From Chloroflexota bacterium (GTDB lineage: Bacteria; Chloroflexota; Chloroflexia; Thermomicrobiales; UBA6265), in contig JAEWEG010000061.1 in assembly GCA_023389575.1 (NCBI GenBank), positions 1 to 61,105 on the forward strand: a DNA stretch of 61,105 bases. The letters are read 5' to 3'. Below are positions 9,008-18,679 of the stretch, in pieces. A program made the position numbers and the translations under genes. The notes beneath the pieces were generated by a model that was given only the letters and a program-made list of their open reading frames with translations, was not told the DNA's origin and did not search any database. Each line of letters begins with the position of its first letter. Positions within the stretch are counted from its first letter, which is position 1.

Positions 9008-9652
9008 TCAGGGCGCGTCGGTCTTGACGAGCCCGGCGTTCATGGCGTGCAGGGCGGCCTGGGTCCGACTCTGAAGCCCGAGCTTGGCGAGGATGTTGCT
9101 TACGTGGGTCTTCACGGTCTTCTCGCCGATGCCCAGCTCACGCGCGATCTCCTTGTTCGCCCGGCCGCGCGCGATCAACGTCAGCACATCGGTCTCCCGC
9201 TCGGTGAGCGGGTCAGGGCCGGGCGAGACCGGTGCCCTCACCTCGCCCATGAGGCGAGCCGCCGCCTCGGGTGACAGCTGCACCTTGCCCGCCGCCGCCG
9301 CCTTGATGGCCCGGCTAAGTTCGTCGGCGTTGGTGTCCTTGAGCAGGTAGCCGATCGCCCCGGCGCGCACGGCGCCGATCACGGACGCGTCCTCGAGTAC
9401 GCTCGTCAACGCGACCACTTCCGTGCCGGGCACCTCCTGGCGAATGGCGCCGATCGCGGAGATGCCGTCCATCACCGGCATGACGAGATCCATCAGCACC
9501 ACGTCGGGTTGGAGGTCCCGGGCCAGGCGCACCGCTTCCTCGCCGTTGGCGGCTTCTCCAACAACCTCAAGCTCGGCATCGAGCGAAAGGAACATGCGGA
9601 GTCCCTGACGCACCACGGCATGGTCGTCGGCGATTACGACCCTGACTCCCAT
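9008..9652 (-). CDS. NarL/FixJ-family response regulator
   Basis: A 214-residue regulator: a receiver domain with phospho-acceptor Asp55 (VVLMDLVMP) and switch Lys in YLLKDTNADE, then a LuxR-type helix-turn-helix at about 148-210 (LTERETDVLTLIARG, NKEIARELGIGEKTVKTHV). The ATG at 9652 is preferred because GAAAGG lies 9 nt upstream; an ATG three codons earlier would leave almost no spacing. It is the first gene of a two-gene operon with the PAS/GAF kinase. Phosphorylation by that kinase should promote dimerisation and DNA binding; the targets are unknown. Confidence 0.93.
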   Translation of the reverse strand: MGVRVVIADDHAVVRQGLRMFLSLDAELEVVGEAANGEEAVRLARDLQPDVVLMDLVMPVMDGISAIGAIRQEVPGTEVVALTSVLEDASVIGAVRAGAIGYLLKDTNADELSRAIKAAAAGKVQLSPEAAARLMGEVRAPVSPGPDPLTERETDVLTLIARGRANKEIARELGIGEKTVKTHVSNILAKLGLQSRTQAALHAMNAGLVKTDAP

Positions 9653-9802
9653 TGATCTCATCCTTTCGACGGACGTCGCGCCCCAGGCTAACGCCCCACT
9701 CATGTACCCGTCCATTGCCCGAAGATTTCACGCTCGTCTGGATCAAGACTATATCAAAGGCCGGACGGCCGGCCGCATCTCACTCTCACCCGGAGATCCA
9801 AC

Positions 9803-10006
9803 ATGAACGAGTTCCTGATTGGTCAGACGCTACAAGCACTTATCTCCGAGCGGCACGCCCAGGCCGAACGGGCCCGCCTGATTCGCGCCGCGAATACTCG
9901 CCGGACATTTCGTTTCCCGTTCCTGGGTTGGCGCGATACCCGGCGCCAGCCGGAGATTCCGGTCTCGGCCATCGCCACGGCGTTGTCCGTGGGCGCGGCC
10001 CGATGA
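9803..10006 (+). CDS. Small hypothetical basic protein
   Basis: A 67-residue ORF with ATG at 9803 preceded by GGAGATCC. It is Arg- and Ala-rich (RHAQAERARLIRAANTRR) with a predicted amphipathic N-terminal helix and no signal peptide. No homologous family is recognised. In support are the ribosome site, the isolated co-directional position and a strong terminator 93 nt downstream. The short length leaves real doubt. Confidence 0.45.
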   Translation: MNEFLIGQTLQALISERHAQAERARLIRAANTRRTFRFPFLGWRDTRRQPEIPVSAIATALSVGAAR

Positions 10007-10098
10007 GCCAAGAGGTCTGGCCCTGTCGCCCGATCGATACCGGGAACGTCATCAGCCAGTGAGAAACAGCGACCGGAATCGACCTGGTCAAGGTCCCG

Positions 10099-10135
10099 CG
10101 AAACGGGGCGAGCCGCGATGGCTCGCCCCGTTTCG
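10099..10135. terminator. Bidirectional terminator-like hairpin
   Basis: Perfect 16-bp arms, CGAAACGGGGCGAGCC (10099-10114) and its complement (10120-10135), around a 5-nt loop. The A-run in the left arm and T-run in the right arm let it act on either strand. It separates the small plus-strand ORF from the convergent yciI-like gene. Confidence 0.75.
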
Positions 10136-10160
10136 GCTCATCTCTGGAAACCCGTCTCGA

Positions 10161-10439
10161 TCAGGATTCGCGGGCGATCACCCTGTTCCACTCGTTGATC
10201 GTCGCGGTCTCCACGATCCCGTTCGGCGCGTATGGGTCGTTGGCCAGCAACTCCTGCACCTCGGCGATATCGGCGGCGTCGTAGATGAGCAGCGCGCCGG
10301 AATCGTCCACGAACGGGCCCGACTCGTGCAGCTTCCCGGCTTCCAACAGCTTCTTCAGGTACTCGCGATGGGTGGGTCGCACTTGCTGGCGGCGCTCCGC
10401 GTCATCGGTGAACTTGAGTGTCACGGCAAACAATGGCAT
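10161..10439 (-). CDS. YciI family protein
   Basis: A 92-residue protein of the YCII fold (dimeric alpha-beta barrel). Visible family features are the N-terminal strand MPLFAVTLKF, the R..VRPTHREYLKKLLEAGKL segment with its conserved His, GPFVDDSGALLIYDA and the terminal AT-NEWNRV strand. Members include muconolactone-isomerase-like and other small-molecule enzymes; most are of unknown substrate. It is a single gene, divergent from mutS, with the promoters of both presumably in 10440-10546. Confidence 0.88.
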   Translation of the reverse strand: MPLFAVTLKFTDDAERRQQVRPTHREYLKKLLEAGKLHESGPFVDDSGALLIYDAADIAEVQELLANDPYAPNGIVETATINEWNRVIARES

Positions 10440-10546
10440 GAGTCTTCCTCTCTCTGGTCCAAATCAGGACACGGTCGCAGCAAGCAGATTATCCTGAAAC
10501 AACAGATTGCACCATTCCCACTGGAATTGGTCACCGGCCGAACACA

Positions 10547-13243
10547 ATGGATGGATTGATGCCCGCCGACACCAAGACGACCAAGGACACCTCCGCGAAG
10601 GACGTAGTGCCCCTCCGGCGCCAGTATCTCCAGATCAAGTCCCGCTACCCCGACACGATCCTCTTCTTCCGGCTCGGCGATTTCTACGAAACCTTCGATG
10701 GCGACGCCGAAACCGCCGCCCGCGTGCTCGACATCGTCCTCACCGGCCGCGAAATGGGCAAGGGCCTGCGCGTGCCCATGGCCGGTATCCCCTTCCACGC
10801 CGCCGATGGCTACATCGCCCGCCTGATCGGGGCCGGGCACAAGGTCGCCGTCTGCGAGCAGGTCGGCGAAGCCACCAAGGGCCGGGGGCTGGTCGAGCGT
10901 GATGTCACCCGCGTCATCACGCCCGGCACGGTCAGCGATCCCGCCATGCTGGACGCGCGCGCCAACAATTACATCGTCGCGGTCGCCGTCGAAGGCACCC
11001 GCGCCGGTGTGGCCTACGCCGACATCACCACCGGAGAGTTCCGCGTCACGGAACTGCATGGCGATGACCAGTCCGAAGCCCTGCTCGCCGCCGGCCGCGA
11101 ACTGCTGCGACTCCAGACCGCCGAAATCGTCCTCTCCGCGGATCTCATCGACACGCTCCCCCTGCCCGCCGCGTCCTGGATTCCCGAGGACGCCAGCCTC
11201 AGCAAGACCGAGGCCTGGCGGTGGCAGGCGAATCGCGCCGGCGACGCCCTCACCCGCCACTTCAACGTCGCCTCGCTGGACGGGTTCGGGCTGACCGGCA
11301 AGATCCAGGCCACACGCGCCGCCGGCGGTCTCCTCCAATACCTAGAAGACACCCAGATCTCCGGGCTCAAGCAGATCGACTCCCTCTCCACGTACGCCGT
11401 CGATTCCTACATGACGCTCGATGCCCAGACCCGCCGCAACCTGGAGCTGACCGAAAGCTCGCGCGGGGAAAAGCGCTTCAGCCTTGGCGCGGTCCTCAAC
11501 CAGACACATACCCCCATGGGCGCGCGGCTGCTCAACCAGTGGATCGGTCAACCGCTGCTCGATATCGACGCACTGAACAGCCGTCTTGACTCGGTCGAAT
11601 GGTTCGCCACCTCCACCAGCGCCCGCACCCGGCTCCAGGCGGCCCTGAAATCCGTTGGCGACCTCGAACGGCTCACAAATCGCACGGTGACCGGCGCGGC
11701 CTCGCCTCGCGACCTCGCGTCCCTGCGGGATAGCCTGGAGCATGTTCCGGACATCGCCTCCATCGTTGCGGGTCTTCCCGATATCGAGTCGTTGCCGGAT
11801 GTATCAGAGGTCCACTGGATTCTCACGAGCGCCCTGGTCGAGGAGCCACCGGTCGCGCTCGGCAAGGGGCAGGTGTTCATTCCCGGATACGCCTCCGAGC
11901 TGGACGCGCATCGCGCCAGGGCGAAGGAAGCGCGGGAGTGGATCGCCAACCTCGAACGCACGGAGCGCGACGCGACGGGCATTCGCACGCTCAAGGTCGG
12001 CTACAACCGCGTGTTCGGCTACTACCTGGAAATCACCACCGCCGCGCTTGCCTCCGCCGAGCGCGACCGCATGTCTCGTGGCGAGGACGGTCCCGCGCTG
12101 CCGGCCGAGTACATCCCGAAGCAATCGCTGGCGAACGCCACGCGCTACTTCACGCCCCAGCTGAAGGAGTATGAAACCCTCGTCCTCACCGCCGAGGACA
12201 CGCTCGCCTCGCTCGAAGCCGATATCTTCCGGACGCTCGTCATCCGGGTCGCCGAGCACGCCGACCGGCTCCGGCAGCTCGCGAGCGCCATCGCCTATCT
12301 CGATACCACGAGCGCGCTGGCCTCGGTCGCCATCGAGCGCGACTATGTCCGGCCGACCTTGAATGACGGTCCGCGGATCGAGATCGTCGCCGGACGCCAC
12401 CCTGTCCTCGAAACGGTGCTGCCCTCCGGCGAATACGTTCCCAACCATGCCTTGCTCGACGCCGAATCCGACCAGATCGTCATCCTGACCGGGCCCAACA
12501 TGGCGGGCAAAAGCAGTTGGCTTCGCCAGGTCGCGCTCATCACGCTCATGGCCCAGATCGGCTCGTTCGTTCCCGCCGACCAGGCCAGCATCGGCATCGT
12601 GGACCGCATCTTTACCCGCATTGGCGCCCAGGATGACATCGCCACCGGCCAAAGCACGTTCATGGTGGAAATGCTCGAAACCGCGAGCATCCTCACCCAC
12701 GCCACCTCGCGCAGCCTCGTCGTGCTCGACGAGATCGGCCGGGGAACAAGCACGTTCGACGGGTTGGCGATCGCCCGCGCCATCGTGGAGTACATGCACA
12801 ACTCCCGGCAACTCGGCAGCAAGACGCTCTTCGCCACGCACTACCACGAGCTCACCGAGCTCGCGGACCTCCTCCCTCGGGTGAAGACCTACCGGATGGA
12901 TGTGCTCGAAGAGGGTGACCAGGTCGTCTTCCTGCGCCAGGTCGTGCCCGGCGGCGCGGACCGCTCGTACGGAATCCACGTCGCCCAGCTCGCCGGCATC
13001 CCTCGCGGCATCATCCGCCGGGCCCAGGAAATCCTCGCCGACCTGGAGCGCGACCAGGGGGCGTCCAGCAACGCCGCCCGCCGCGACGCGATGCGCAAGC
13101 CCGCGCCAGACGATTCCCAGCTTCAGCTCACCTTCTTCGACGCGCCATCACCCGCGGTCGAACGTCTGAAGGAACTCGACATCGAATCGATGTCCCCACT
13201 GGAGGCGCTCAACACACTCTTCGAACTCAAACAACTCCTCTGA
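10547..13243 (+). CDS. mutS: DNA mismatch repair protein MutS
   Basis: 898 residues, the usual size for bacterial MutS. The N-terminal mismatch-recognition domain carries the FYETF signature (family F-x-E) that inserts Phe at mismatches. The connector and lever/clamp regions follow. The ATPase domain has Walker A GPNMAGKSSW near residue 650, Walker B LVVLDEIGRGTST and the His of ATHYHELTEL. It initiates mismatch repair by binding mispairs and recruiting MutL. An alternative ATG lies four codons downstream (10559) with GGATGGA in front of it. The gene stands alone, with no mutL in the window. Confidence 0.97.
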   Translation: MDGLMPADTKTTKDTSAKDVVPLRRQYLQIKSRYPDTILFFRLGDFYETFDGDAETAARVLDIVLTGREMGKGLRVPMAGIPFHAADGYIARLIGAGHKVAVCEQVGEATKGRGLVERDVTRVITPGTVSDPAMLDARANNYIVAVAVEGTRAGVAYADITTGEFRVTELHGDDQSEALLAAGRELLRLQTAEIVLSADLIDTLPLPAASWIPEDASLSKTEAWRWQANRAGDALTRHFNVASLDGFGLTGKIQATRAAGGLLQYLEDTQISGLKQIDSLSTYAVDSYMTLDAQTRRNLELTESSRGEKRFSLGAVLNQTHTPMGARLLNQWIGQPLLDIDALNSRLDSVEWFATSTSARTRLQAALKSVGDLERLTNRTVTGAASPRDLASLRDSLEHVPDIASIVAGLPDIESLPDVSEVHWILTSALVEEPPVALGKGQVFIPGYASELDAHRARAKEAREWIANLERTERDATGIRTLKVGYNRVFGYYLEITTAALASAERDRMSRGEDGPALPAEYIPKQSLANATRYFTPQLKEYETLVLTAEDTLASLEADIFRTLVIRVAEHADRLRQLASAIAYLDTTSALASVAIERDYVRPTLNDGPRIEIVAGRHPVLETVLPSGEYVPNHALLDAESDQIVILTGPNMAGKSSWLRQVALITLMAQIGSFVPADQASIGIVDRIFTRIGAQDDIATGQSTFMVEMLETASILTHATSRSLVVLDEIGRGTSTFDGLAIARAIVEYMHNSRQLGSKTLFATHYHELTELADLLPRVKTYRMDVLEEGDQVVFLRQVVPGGADRSYGIHVAQLAGIPRGIIRRAQEILADLERDQGASSNAARRDAMRKPAPDDSQLQLTFFDAPSPAVERLKELDIESMSPLEALNTLFELKQLL

Positions 13244-13272
13244 ACGGGGATGCGGGGACCATTGCGGGGTAA

Positions 13273-13340
13273 GGGCGGACCTATCGAACCATGGATGGAC
13301 TCGCTGTTGGGATCGAACGCGGTTCGACTGTTGTCCGCCC
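13273..13340. repeat. Long two-part inverted repeat between convergent genes
   Basis: Outer arms GGGCGGAC (13273-13280)/GTCCGCCC (13333-13340) and inner arms TCGAACC (13284-13290)/GGTTCGA (13321-13327) give a 15-bp interrupted stem over a 30-nt apical segment. It lies between the stops of mutS and the membrane-protein gene. No T-run follows, so it is only possibly a terminator; it may be a structured RNA end. Confidence 0.5.
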
Positions 13341-13349
13341 CAAGCGGCT

Positions 13350-14738
13350 TCAGCCCACGGTCGCTGACCTTCGATCCATCCACCACGGCAGCGAGAGGAA
13401 CACGAGGAACAGCCCCACGTTCATGACCGACAGCCCCACGAATCCGATCGTTTCGGTCAACGCCCGCAGCACGCCCGGCAGCACCGACCGAAAACCGCCG
13501 TACACCAGCGCCAGGTTGAGCGCGAAAACGACCGAGATCGCCCAATAGAGCGTCGAGACCCGCCGCTCCCAGGCGTGAATCGCGACGAACAAGAGCCCGA
13601 AGACCAGGATCGGGAACAGGTAGCGCTCGTGCACCCGGGTCGGCACCATGAAGATCGCGAAGATCGCCGCCCCCGCTGCCCAGGTCGCCGCCTCGAACCT
13701 CCGCTCCGGCCCAAACCGCCTCAGCATGGTCACGGCCACGTACCCGAGGGCTATCACCAGCCCGAGCGTTCCCCACTGGTTCGGTGAAAGTCCCAGCACA
13801 ACCGGCGAATCGTCCTCGATCCGCTCGAGGGAGCCGATCGGGATCATCCAGACGTTCGCCGCGCCAAGCGTGGTCTGGGGATACAGCTCCAGCGCCTCCT
13901 GGAGCCGTTCGATCAGCGTCGAGGTTCCACCGGCCTTCCACAGCAGGTCAACTCCGAAAGGCTTCAACACCGCCACCGCGGTCAGCAGCCCCAGCGCCAC
14001 GCTTCCCAGCCCCGCGAGGATGAATCTCCGCAAACCATCACGCGAGACCGGCCGTGAGTCGTACAACCACAGCAGGAGCAGGGAGAGGAAGATCAATCCC
14101 GGAACCGCCAATTGCGGCTTGATCAGCACCGCCCACACGAACAGCGGCGAGGACACCACCCAGGTCCAGTCGCGACGCACCACGAGGCACACGCCAGCCA
14201 GCAGCACACCCAGCGAGAGCGCGTCCCACTGGCCCCACACCGCCGTTACGAACAGCACTGCCGGATTCAGGTAGTACCAGGCCGCCGCCCGCACTCCACT
14301 CTCTTCCGAGGTGAACCGCCGCGCAAGCACGAACACCAGCAGCGCCACTGCCACATCGCAGACGGCGGGCACGACCTTCAGCAACCACGCGAAAATCCCA
14401 CCGGACAGGTTCTCGCCGCCGAGCGACTCGAAGCTCACTTGCAACGCCTTCATCACCCACAGGTCACCCGGCAGGTGATCGGCCGCCTCGGCATGCTCGT
14501 AGAACTCCGAAACTGGATAGTCACTGAGCGTCTGCGCCCAACTCTGGAACGTCGCCACGTCGTAGCCGAACCCGCCCGGAAATGGCGCGATCGCCAGCCG
14601 CAGGATGAACCCGGCCAGCAGCATCACCGCCAGCCGCCTGCGCGCGCTCCATCCCAGGATCGTCTCCCACCAGTCCCTCATCCAGCCCAACCCATGCCTC
14701 GAATCCCGCGCGTTGCCAGCCCGTGTCGTCGTCGTCAC
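13350..14738 (-). CDS. GT-C type membrane glycosyltransferase-like protein
   Basis: A 462-residue polytopic membrane protein with about ten hydrophobic segments. An Asp-containing first loop (YDVATFQSWAQTLSD) and the AVWGQWDALSLG and IKPQL elements are typical of GT-C mannosyl/glycosyltransferases that use polyprenyl-phosphate sugars. The listed GTG start at 14738 has a weak ribosome site; an ATG at 14681 (MRDWWETIL) is an alternative. It is divergent from two more large membrane proteins with GT-C-like features, so the three probably serve envelope glycan or lipid-linked sugar assembly. Donor and acceptor cannot be inferred. Confidence 0.75.
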   Translation of the reverse strand: MTTTTRAGNARDSRHGLGWMRDWWETILGWSARRRLAVMLLAGFILRLAIAPFPGGFGYDVATFQSWAQTLSDYPVSEFYEHAEAADHLPGDLWVMKALQVSFESLGGENLSGGIFAWLLKVVPAVCDVAVALLVFVLARRFTSEESGVRAAAWYYLNPAVLFVTAVWGQWDALSLGVLLAGVCLVVRRDWTWVVSSPLFVWAVLIKPQLAVPGLIFLSLLLLWLYDSRPVSRDGLRRFILAGLGSVALGLLTAVAVLKPFGVDLLWKAGGTSTLIERLQEALELYPQTTLGAANVWMIPIGSLERIEDDSPVVLGLSPNQWGTLGLVIALGYVAVTMLRRFGPERRFEAATWAAGAAIFAIFMVPTRVHERYLFPILVFGLLFVAIHAWERRVSTLYWAISVVFALNLALVYGGFRSVLPGVLRALTETIGFVGLSVMNVGLFLVFLSLPWWMDRRSATVG

Positions 14739-14859
14739 TGGTGGGAGAGTACACTAGCCGAGCGATCCGGATGCCACCATCTCGCGTATCCACGCGACAC
14801 CGGACGACCGCCTCTCGCCAGCCGGCGAGTGCGCGACGACCTCCAGAAAGGATTGGAGT

Positions 14860-16488
14860 TTGGCCGAAAGGCTCGATTCACCGGCCATCCAGCCTGGTTG
14901 GACGGCGACTGAACCTGCTCCCGAACCGAACCCGGCATCCGCTCCCCGGGAAGCCGCGCTCGATACCTCAAGCTTCCCGGCCTGGGTCGAACGCGTCACC
15001 ATCGGCCAGCTCACCGGGCTCACCGCCGTGATGGCCACAATCATGGCCGCTGCGTTCCTCGCCACCCCGGTCTCGGCGCATCTGAACGGCCTCGTCCAGA
15101 TGGTGGAAACGGCCGGCGCCATCGAGCGCGTCGCGCTCTGGCAACGCGCCTTCCTCGAACTCTTCGGCTTCGATCCCCACTCGGACTTCCCGGCGCTCCA
15201 CAAGGGCGTGCTCGCCTACACCGCGCGGCTCACCTATCTGGGAATGTTCGCCGCGCAGGCACTCGCCTTCGTCGTCGCCCTCCGAAATCCAGGCATCCCC
15301 TTCTGGAAATGGCTCATCGGACCACTGCTGGCACACCTCGGCATGCTGCTGATGCCGCCGTCGAACGCCGACGTCTTCTTCTACGCGGTCACCGGCGACC
15401 TCGCCCTCAACGACATCAATCCCTACGTCCACCGGATGGCGGAGTACCCGGACAATCCCTTCCTGCCCTTCAACCACTGGGTGGACATGACCGCCGTGTA
15501 CGGCCCATTCTGGACGGCCGTCAACAGTGGCATCGTCTGGGTGACGGGTCCCGATCCAGCCCTCGCCGCCCTGGCGTTCAAGGTTTTCCTCGGTGCGTTC
15601 GCAATCGCCCTCGCCGTGCTCGCCTGGTGGTTCGTCCTGCAGCTCACTGGAAGCACACAGTTCGCCACCGCCGCCGGCGTCCTGGTGGCCTGGCAACCCA
15701 ACCTGATCGTCGAATCGACCGGCCTGGCTCACAACGACCCGGTGATGATGCTCTTTTCGATGCTGGGCGTCATGCTCGCCGTCCTCGGCGGCGTTCGCGC
15801 CATTCGCGGCGGCGTGGTGATGGTCACGCTCTCCGCCCTTGTCAAATACACGTCTCTTCCGCTCCTCGGGCTCCTCGGGCTCGCTCGTCTCTCCCAGCGA
15901 CGGGAACCGAACGCGCCTCGCCGCATCCTCGGGGCCTGGCTGCTGGACGGCGTCGCCATTGGCGCGGTCCTCCTCGCCTGCTTTCTGCCGTTCTGGGCGG
16001 GCATGCAGACCATTCGAGAAATGCTCACCGAGCCGGGCAGGCTGTTCTCCAGCCCGCTCTACCTCTATCCGAAGGTCGCGTTGGAGCGCCTGGGCCCCGA
16101 CTCCATCGCCCACCAGTTCGAACGATTCATGAGCGTCGCCATTCAGGTCGCCGCCATCCTGATCACGCTGGGAGTCATCCTCTGGTTTGGCCGGCGAGTA
16201 TGGAACCTGGCTGGAACGTCCGCGACCGGCGCACTCCCGGTCTGGACCCATCCGATGCTGGCCGCCTGGGCGATGATCACCGCCACGCTGGCCTTGCTCC
16301 CGGTCAACTCCCATCCCTGGTACTGGACCTGGCCAGTCGTCCCAATTGCGATATACGTCTGCTACGACACGGCGAGCGCCGCCGGTCAACCCGAGGGGAC
16401 GTTTCGCCTCCCACGGTGGCTCTGGGTTTACCTGGTGGCCACCTGCGTCATGACGATCGCCTACCACACCCGGATCGTGCACCCATGA
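14860..16488 (+). CDS. Polytopic membrane protein, GT-C/GT87-like
   Basis: 542 residues from a TTG start preceded by AAAGGATTGGAG. About eleven hydrophobic helices follow a cytosolic N-terminal tail of roughly 45 residues. The segment SNADVFFYAVTGDLAL..NPYVHR and the later TAVYGPFW resemble the acidic first loop of GT-C polyprenol-phosphate glycosyltransferases. The stop overlaps the start of the next gene by 4 nt (ATGA), indicating translational coupling. The exact activity is unknown. Confidence 0.72.
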   Translation: MAERLDSPAIQPGWTATEPAPEPNPASAPREAALDTSSFPAWVERVTIGQLTGLTAVMATIMAAAFLATPVSAHLNGLVQMVETAGAIERVALWQRAFLELFGFDPHSDFPALHKGVLAYTARLTYLGMFAAQALAFVVALRNPGIPFWKWLIGPLLAHLGMLLMPPSNADVFFYAVTGDLALNDINPYVHRMAEYPDNPFLPFNHWVDMTAVYGPFWTAVNSGIVWVTGPDPALAALAFKVFLGAFAIALAVLAWWFVLQLTGSTQFATAAGVLVAWQPNLIVESTGLAHNDPVMMLFSMLGVMLAVLGGVRAIRGGVVMVTLSALVKYTSLPLLGLLGLARLSQRREPNAPRRILGAWLLDGVAIGAVLLACFLPFWAGMQTIREMLTEPGRLFSSPLYLYPKVALERLGPDSIAHQFERFMSVAIQVAAILITLGVILWFGRRVWNLAGTSATGALPVWTHPMLAAWAMITATLALLPVNSHPWYWTWPVVPIAIYVCYDTASAAGQPEGTFRLPRWLWVYLVATCVMTIAYHTRIVHP

Positions 16489-18566
16489 GCGACGCCCCGG
16501 AGCCCACCAACCGCGACCGTTGGAGCGCCGCGCGCTGGTCCACCCCGGCCGCGCTGCTTGGCATCCTCGTCCTCTGCATCAGGGTCTTCCGGGATCTCGG
16601 TGGGTTCGAGCTGACCTCGATGGTGGCGATGGGCAACGGCACCAGGGAAGTCGTCAGCGTGTTCGCCACCGTCGACCATCCGTTCCACGCCGCACGGGCC
16701 GACCTGTTACTCAAGGCGCTCGAGAACGGCGAGATGCTGCGCTGGATTCCCGCGCACCAGGGAGGCTACCCAGCCGAGTTCTACCCACTCGGCATCGCCT
16801 GGCTCGACGTAGGCCTGTGGACGCTCCTGCTCGGTCAGTTCCCGATCATCGCGGTCCACAAGCTGGCCGTCCTGCTCATGTTCGTGCTGCCGGTCGTCGG
16901 CTTCTGGATCATCGCTCGCGGCGACAAGGCCAGCCCCTTCGTCCCGCTGCTCGCCCTCGCGATCCATGTCGCGGTGCCGGGCGACTGGATGCACGGCGGG
17001 CGCATGGAGCTCGTCTACTGGGGCCTGATCGCCAACGTCGGCGGCGCGACACTCGCCTTCATCATGATGGCCGCGCTCAGCCGTTGGGTTCGAGAAGGCG
17101 CACGCCGGTATGGCGTGCTCGCCACGCTGGCCGCCGCCGCGGCGCTTTACACAAACACTCGCTCCTCGATCGCCATCGTCATCGGCACGCTGGCGGTCAT
17201 CGCCGCCGCGCTCATCGCCCAGCGGGACGACAACTCACCGTCGATTCGAACCATCTTCACCCGCGTGGCGGTCGTCGCCATCCTCAGCGCGTTGCTCGCC
17301 GCCCCGCTGCTTCTCGCCGCCTTGCGCTACACCGATCTCTATTACTTCGTGAACTTCGAATCCTACGACGACCTCGCGGAGATACTCTGGGCGAGCCGGA
17401 CGGCCATTTCGCCTGTCATCGGGCTCCTCACCGTCGCGGGCGCCATCCTGGCCATTGTGGCTCGCCGGTATGCTCACGCGCTGACGGCGGCCGTGGGTCT
17501 GGTCTTCTTCGTCGCCGTCACCGTCTCGTTCTCACTGATCGAGCCGCTGGCCAACGCGATCCAGCAACTCGAAACACCACGCCTCATGCCGTTCCAGCGA
17601 TTCCTTTCGATCTACCTGGCGGCTTGGTTCGCCGGCTGGCTGCTGGAAATGGCGTTCAAGGCGATCCTGCCGCGCTGGCGAAACCTGGCCGTACCCGCGC
17701 TTCTGTGCGCGTCGTCGCTGATCGTCATCCTCACCTTCAATGGCGTGTTCGGCGCGGTGCCTACCGTCTACCAACCTCCAACACCCTGGACCACGGGTTA
17801 TCCTGAGTTCGCCGAGTTCGAGGACGCGGTCACTGAAATCTCCGACGTTAGACCCGAGGACACGGCCGTGTTGGTGGTTGGCGACCAGATGAGCTGGTGG
17901 CACGAGCAACTCTGGGCGCCGGTCTGGTCAGGCGCCCTGTTCTTCTACGACGACTGGATGTGGTACTGGCACCCGGATCACGACGGTCCCTACGATCCAT
18001 CCATCGGCCACGCCTACCAGAATCCCGCCTCGGCATTCACACCGGAATGGTTCAATGCCCACGGCGTAGGCGCGGTGCTCGTCACCAACATGCCCGTGCC
18101 CGCCGGCGCGATCGATCCCCGCATCGCGGCCCAATCCAACCCGAACCTCGAGGTCCAGCGGACCATCGGCCAGTGGGATCTCTATCTCGTCACCGATCCC
18201 GGATCGATCGTCACCAACGGCCCGACGCCCGCCTCGGATATCGACGTCACCAACAACACGATCTCCGCGACGTTCGAGTCGGCGTCTGGCGAGGTCATCG
18301 TCCGGCGAAACTGGTATCCCCGCTGGGAAGCCTTCGCGGACGGCCAGCAGGTCGATATCACCCGCCTGGACAACGGGTACATGGCCGTCACCGTCCCCGA
18401 CGAAACCACCACGCTCGAACTCCGCTACGCCGTTACAGCGGTCGATTGGCTTGGTCGGATCGCCGCCGCAATCGGCCTCGCGCTGACCATCGCCTTCGCA
18501 CTCAACGCCCATACCCGTCTCGAAACCTGGCTCTCGCGCCGTGGACAGGCAGCCGACAAAGGCTGA
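16485..18566 (+). CDS. Large membrane protein, PTPS-related/YfhO-like
   Basis: The start is set at the ATG 16485 overlapping the preceding stop; the frame is open upstream only as a shadow of the previous gene. The 693-residue product has an N-terminal helix, a luminal loop DHPFHAARADLLLKALENG and GGYPAEFYPLG as in the 6-pyruvoyl-tetrahydropterin-synthase-related membrane family (a misnomer; these resemble GT-C proteins), about ten further helices, a beta-rich extracytoplasmic domain (about 430-650) and a final helix. The coupled pair with 14860-16488 suggests a joint role in surface polysaccharide or glycolipid synthesis. The family assignment is tentative. Confidence 0.7.
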   Translation: MSDAPEPTNRDRWSAARWSTPAALLGILVLCIRVFRDLGGFELTSMVAMGNGTREVVSVFATVDHPFHAARADLLLKALENGEMLRWIPAHQGGYPAEFYPLGIAWLDVGLWTLLLGQFPIIAVHKLAVLLMFVLPVVGFWIIARGDKASPFVPLLALAIHVAVPGDWMHGGRMELVYWGLIANVGGATLAFIMMAALSRWVREGARRYGVLATLAAAAALYTNTRSSIAIVIGTLAVIAAALIAQRDDNSPSIRTIFTRVAVVAILSALLAAPLLLAALRYTDLYYFVNFESYDDLAEILWASRTAISPVIGLLTVAGAILAIVARRYAHALTAAVGLVFFVAVTVSFSLIEPLANAIQQLETPRLMPFQRFLSIYLAAWFAGWLLEMAFKAILPRWRNLAVPALLCASSLIVILTFNGVFGAVPTVYQPPTPWTTGYPEFAEFEDAVTEISDVRPEDTAVLVVGDQMSWWHEQLWAPVWSGALFFYDDWMWYWHPDHDGPYDPSIGHAYQNPASAFTPEWFNAHGVGAVLVTNMPVPAGAIDPRIAAQSNPNLEVQRTIGQWDLYLVTDPGSIVTNGPTPASDIDVTNNTISATFESASGEVIVRRNWYPRWEAFADGQQVDITRLDNGYMAVTVPDETTTLELRYAVTAVDWLGRIAAAIGLALTIAFALNAHTRLETWLSRRGQAADKG

Positions 18567-18600
18567 TACGACGCCTGGTTCAATTGACGAGACGCAAAAC

Positions 18601-18631
18601 CGCGCCACCCCGGAAAATCCGAAGTGGCGCG
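18601..18631. terminator. Hairpin terminator between convergent genes
   Basis: CGCGCCAC (18601-18608) pairs with GTGGCGCG (18624-18631), with an inner CGGA/TCCG stem; AAAA precedes the left arm and TTCTTT follows the right arm. It can end the plus-strand membrane-protein operon and perhaps the minus-strand OsmC gene. Confidence 0.7.
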
Positions 18632-18679
18632 AGTTCTTTACCGTGTCTTTCGATACCTACTGGAGCGCTCGCCCCTGGC

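Noticed and set aside
11804..12979. 391-codon minus-strand ORF within mutS
   Set aside because: Antisense shadow of the conserved MutS ATPase region.
14968..16482. 504-codon minus-strand ORF opposite a membrane protein gene
   Set aside because: Antisense shadow with highly charged low-complexity translation; the plus strand carries clear membrane helices.
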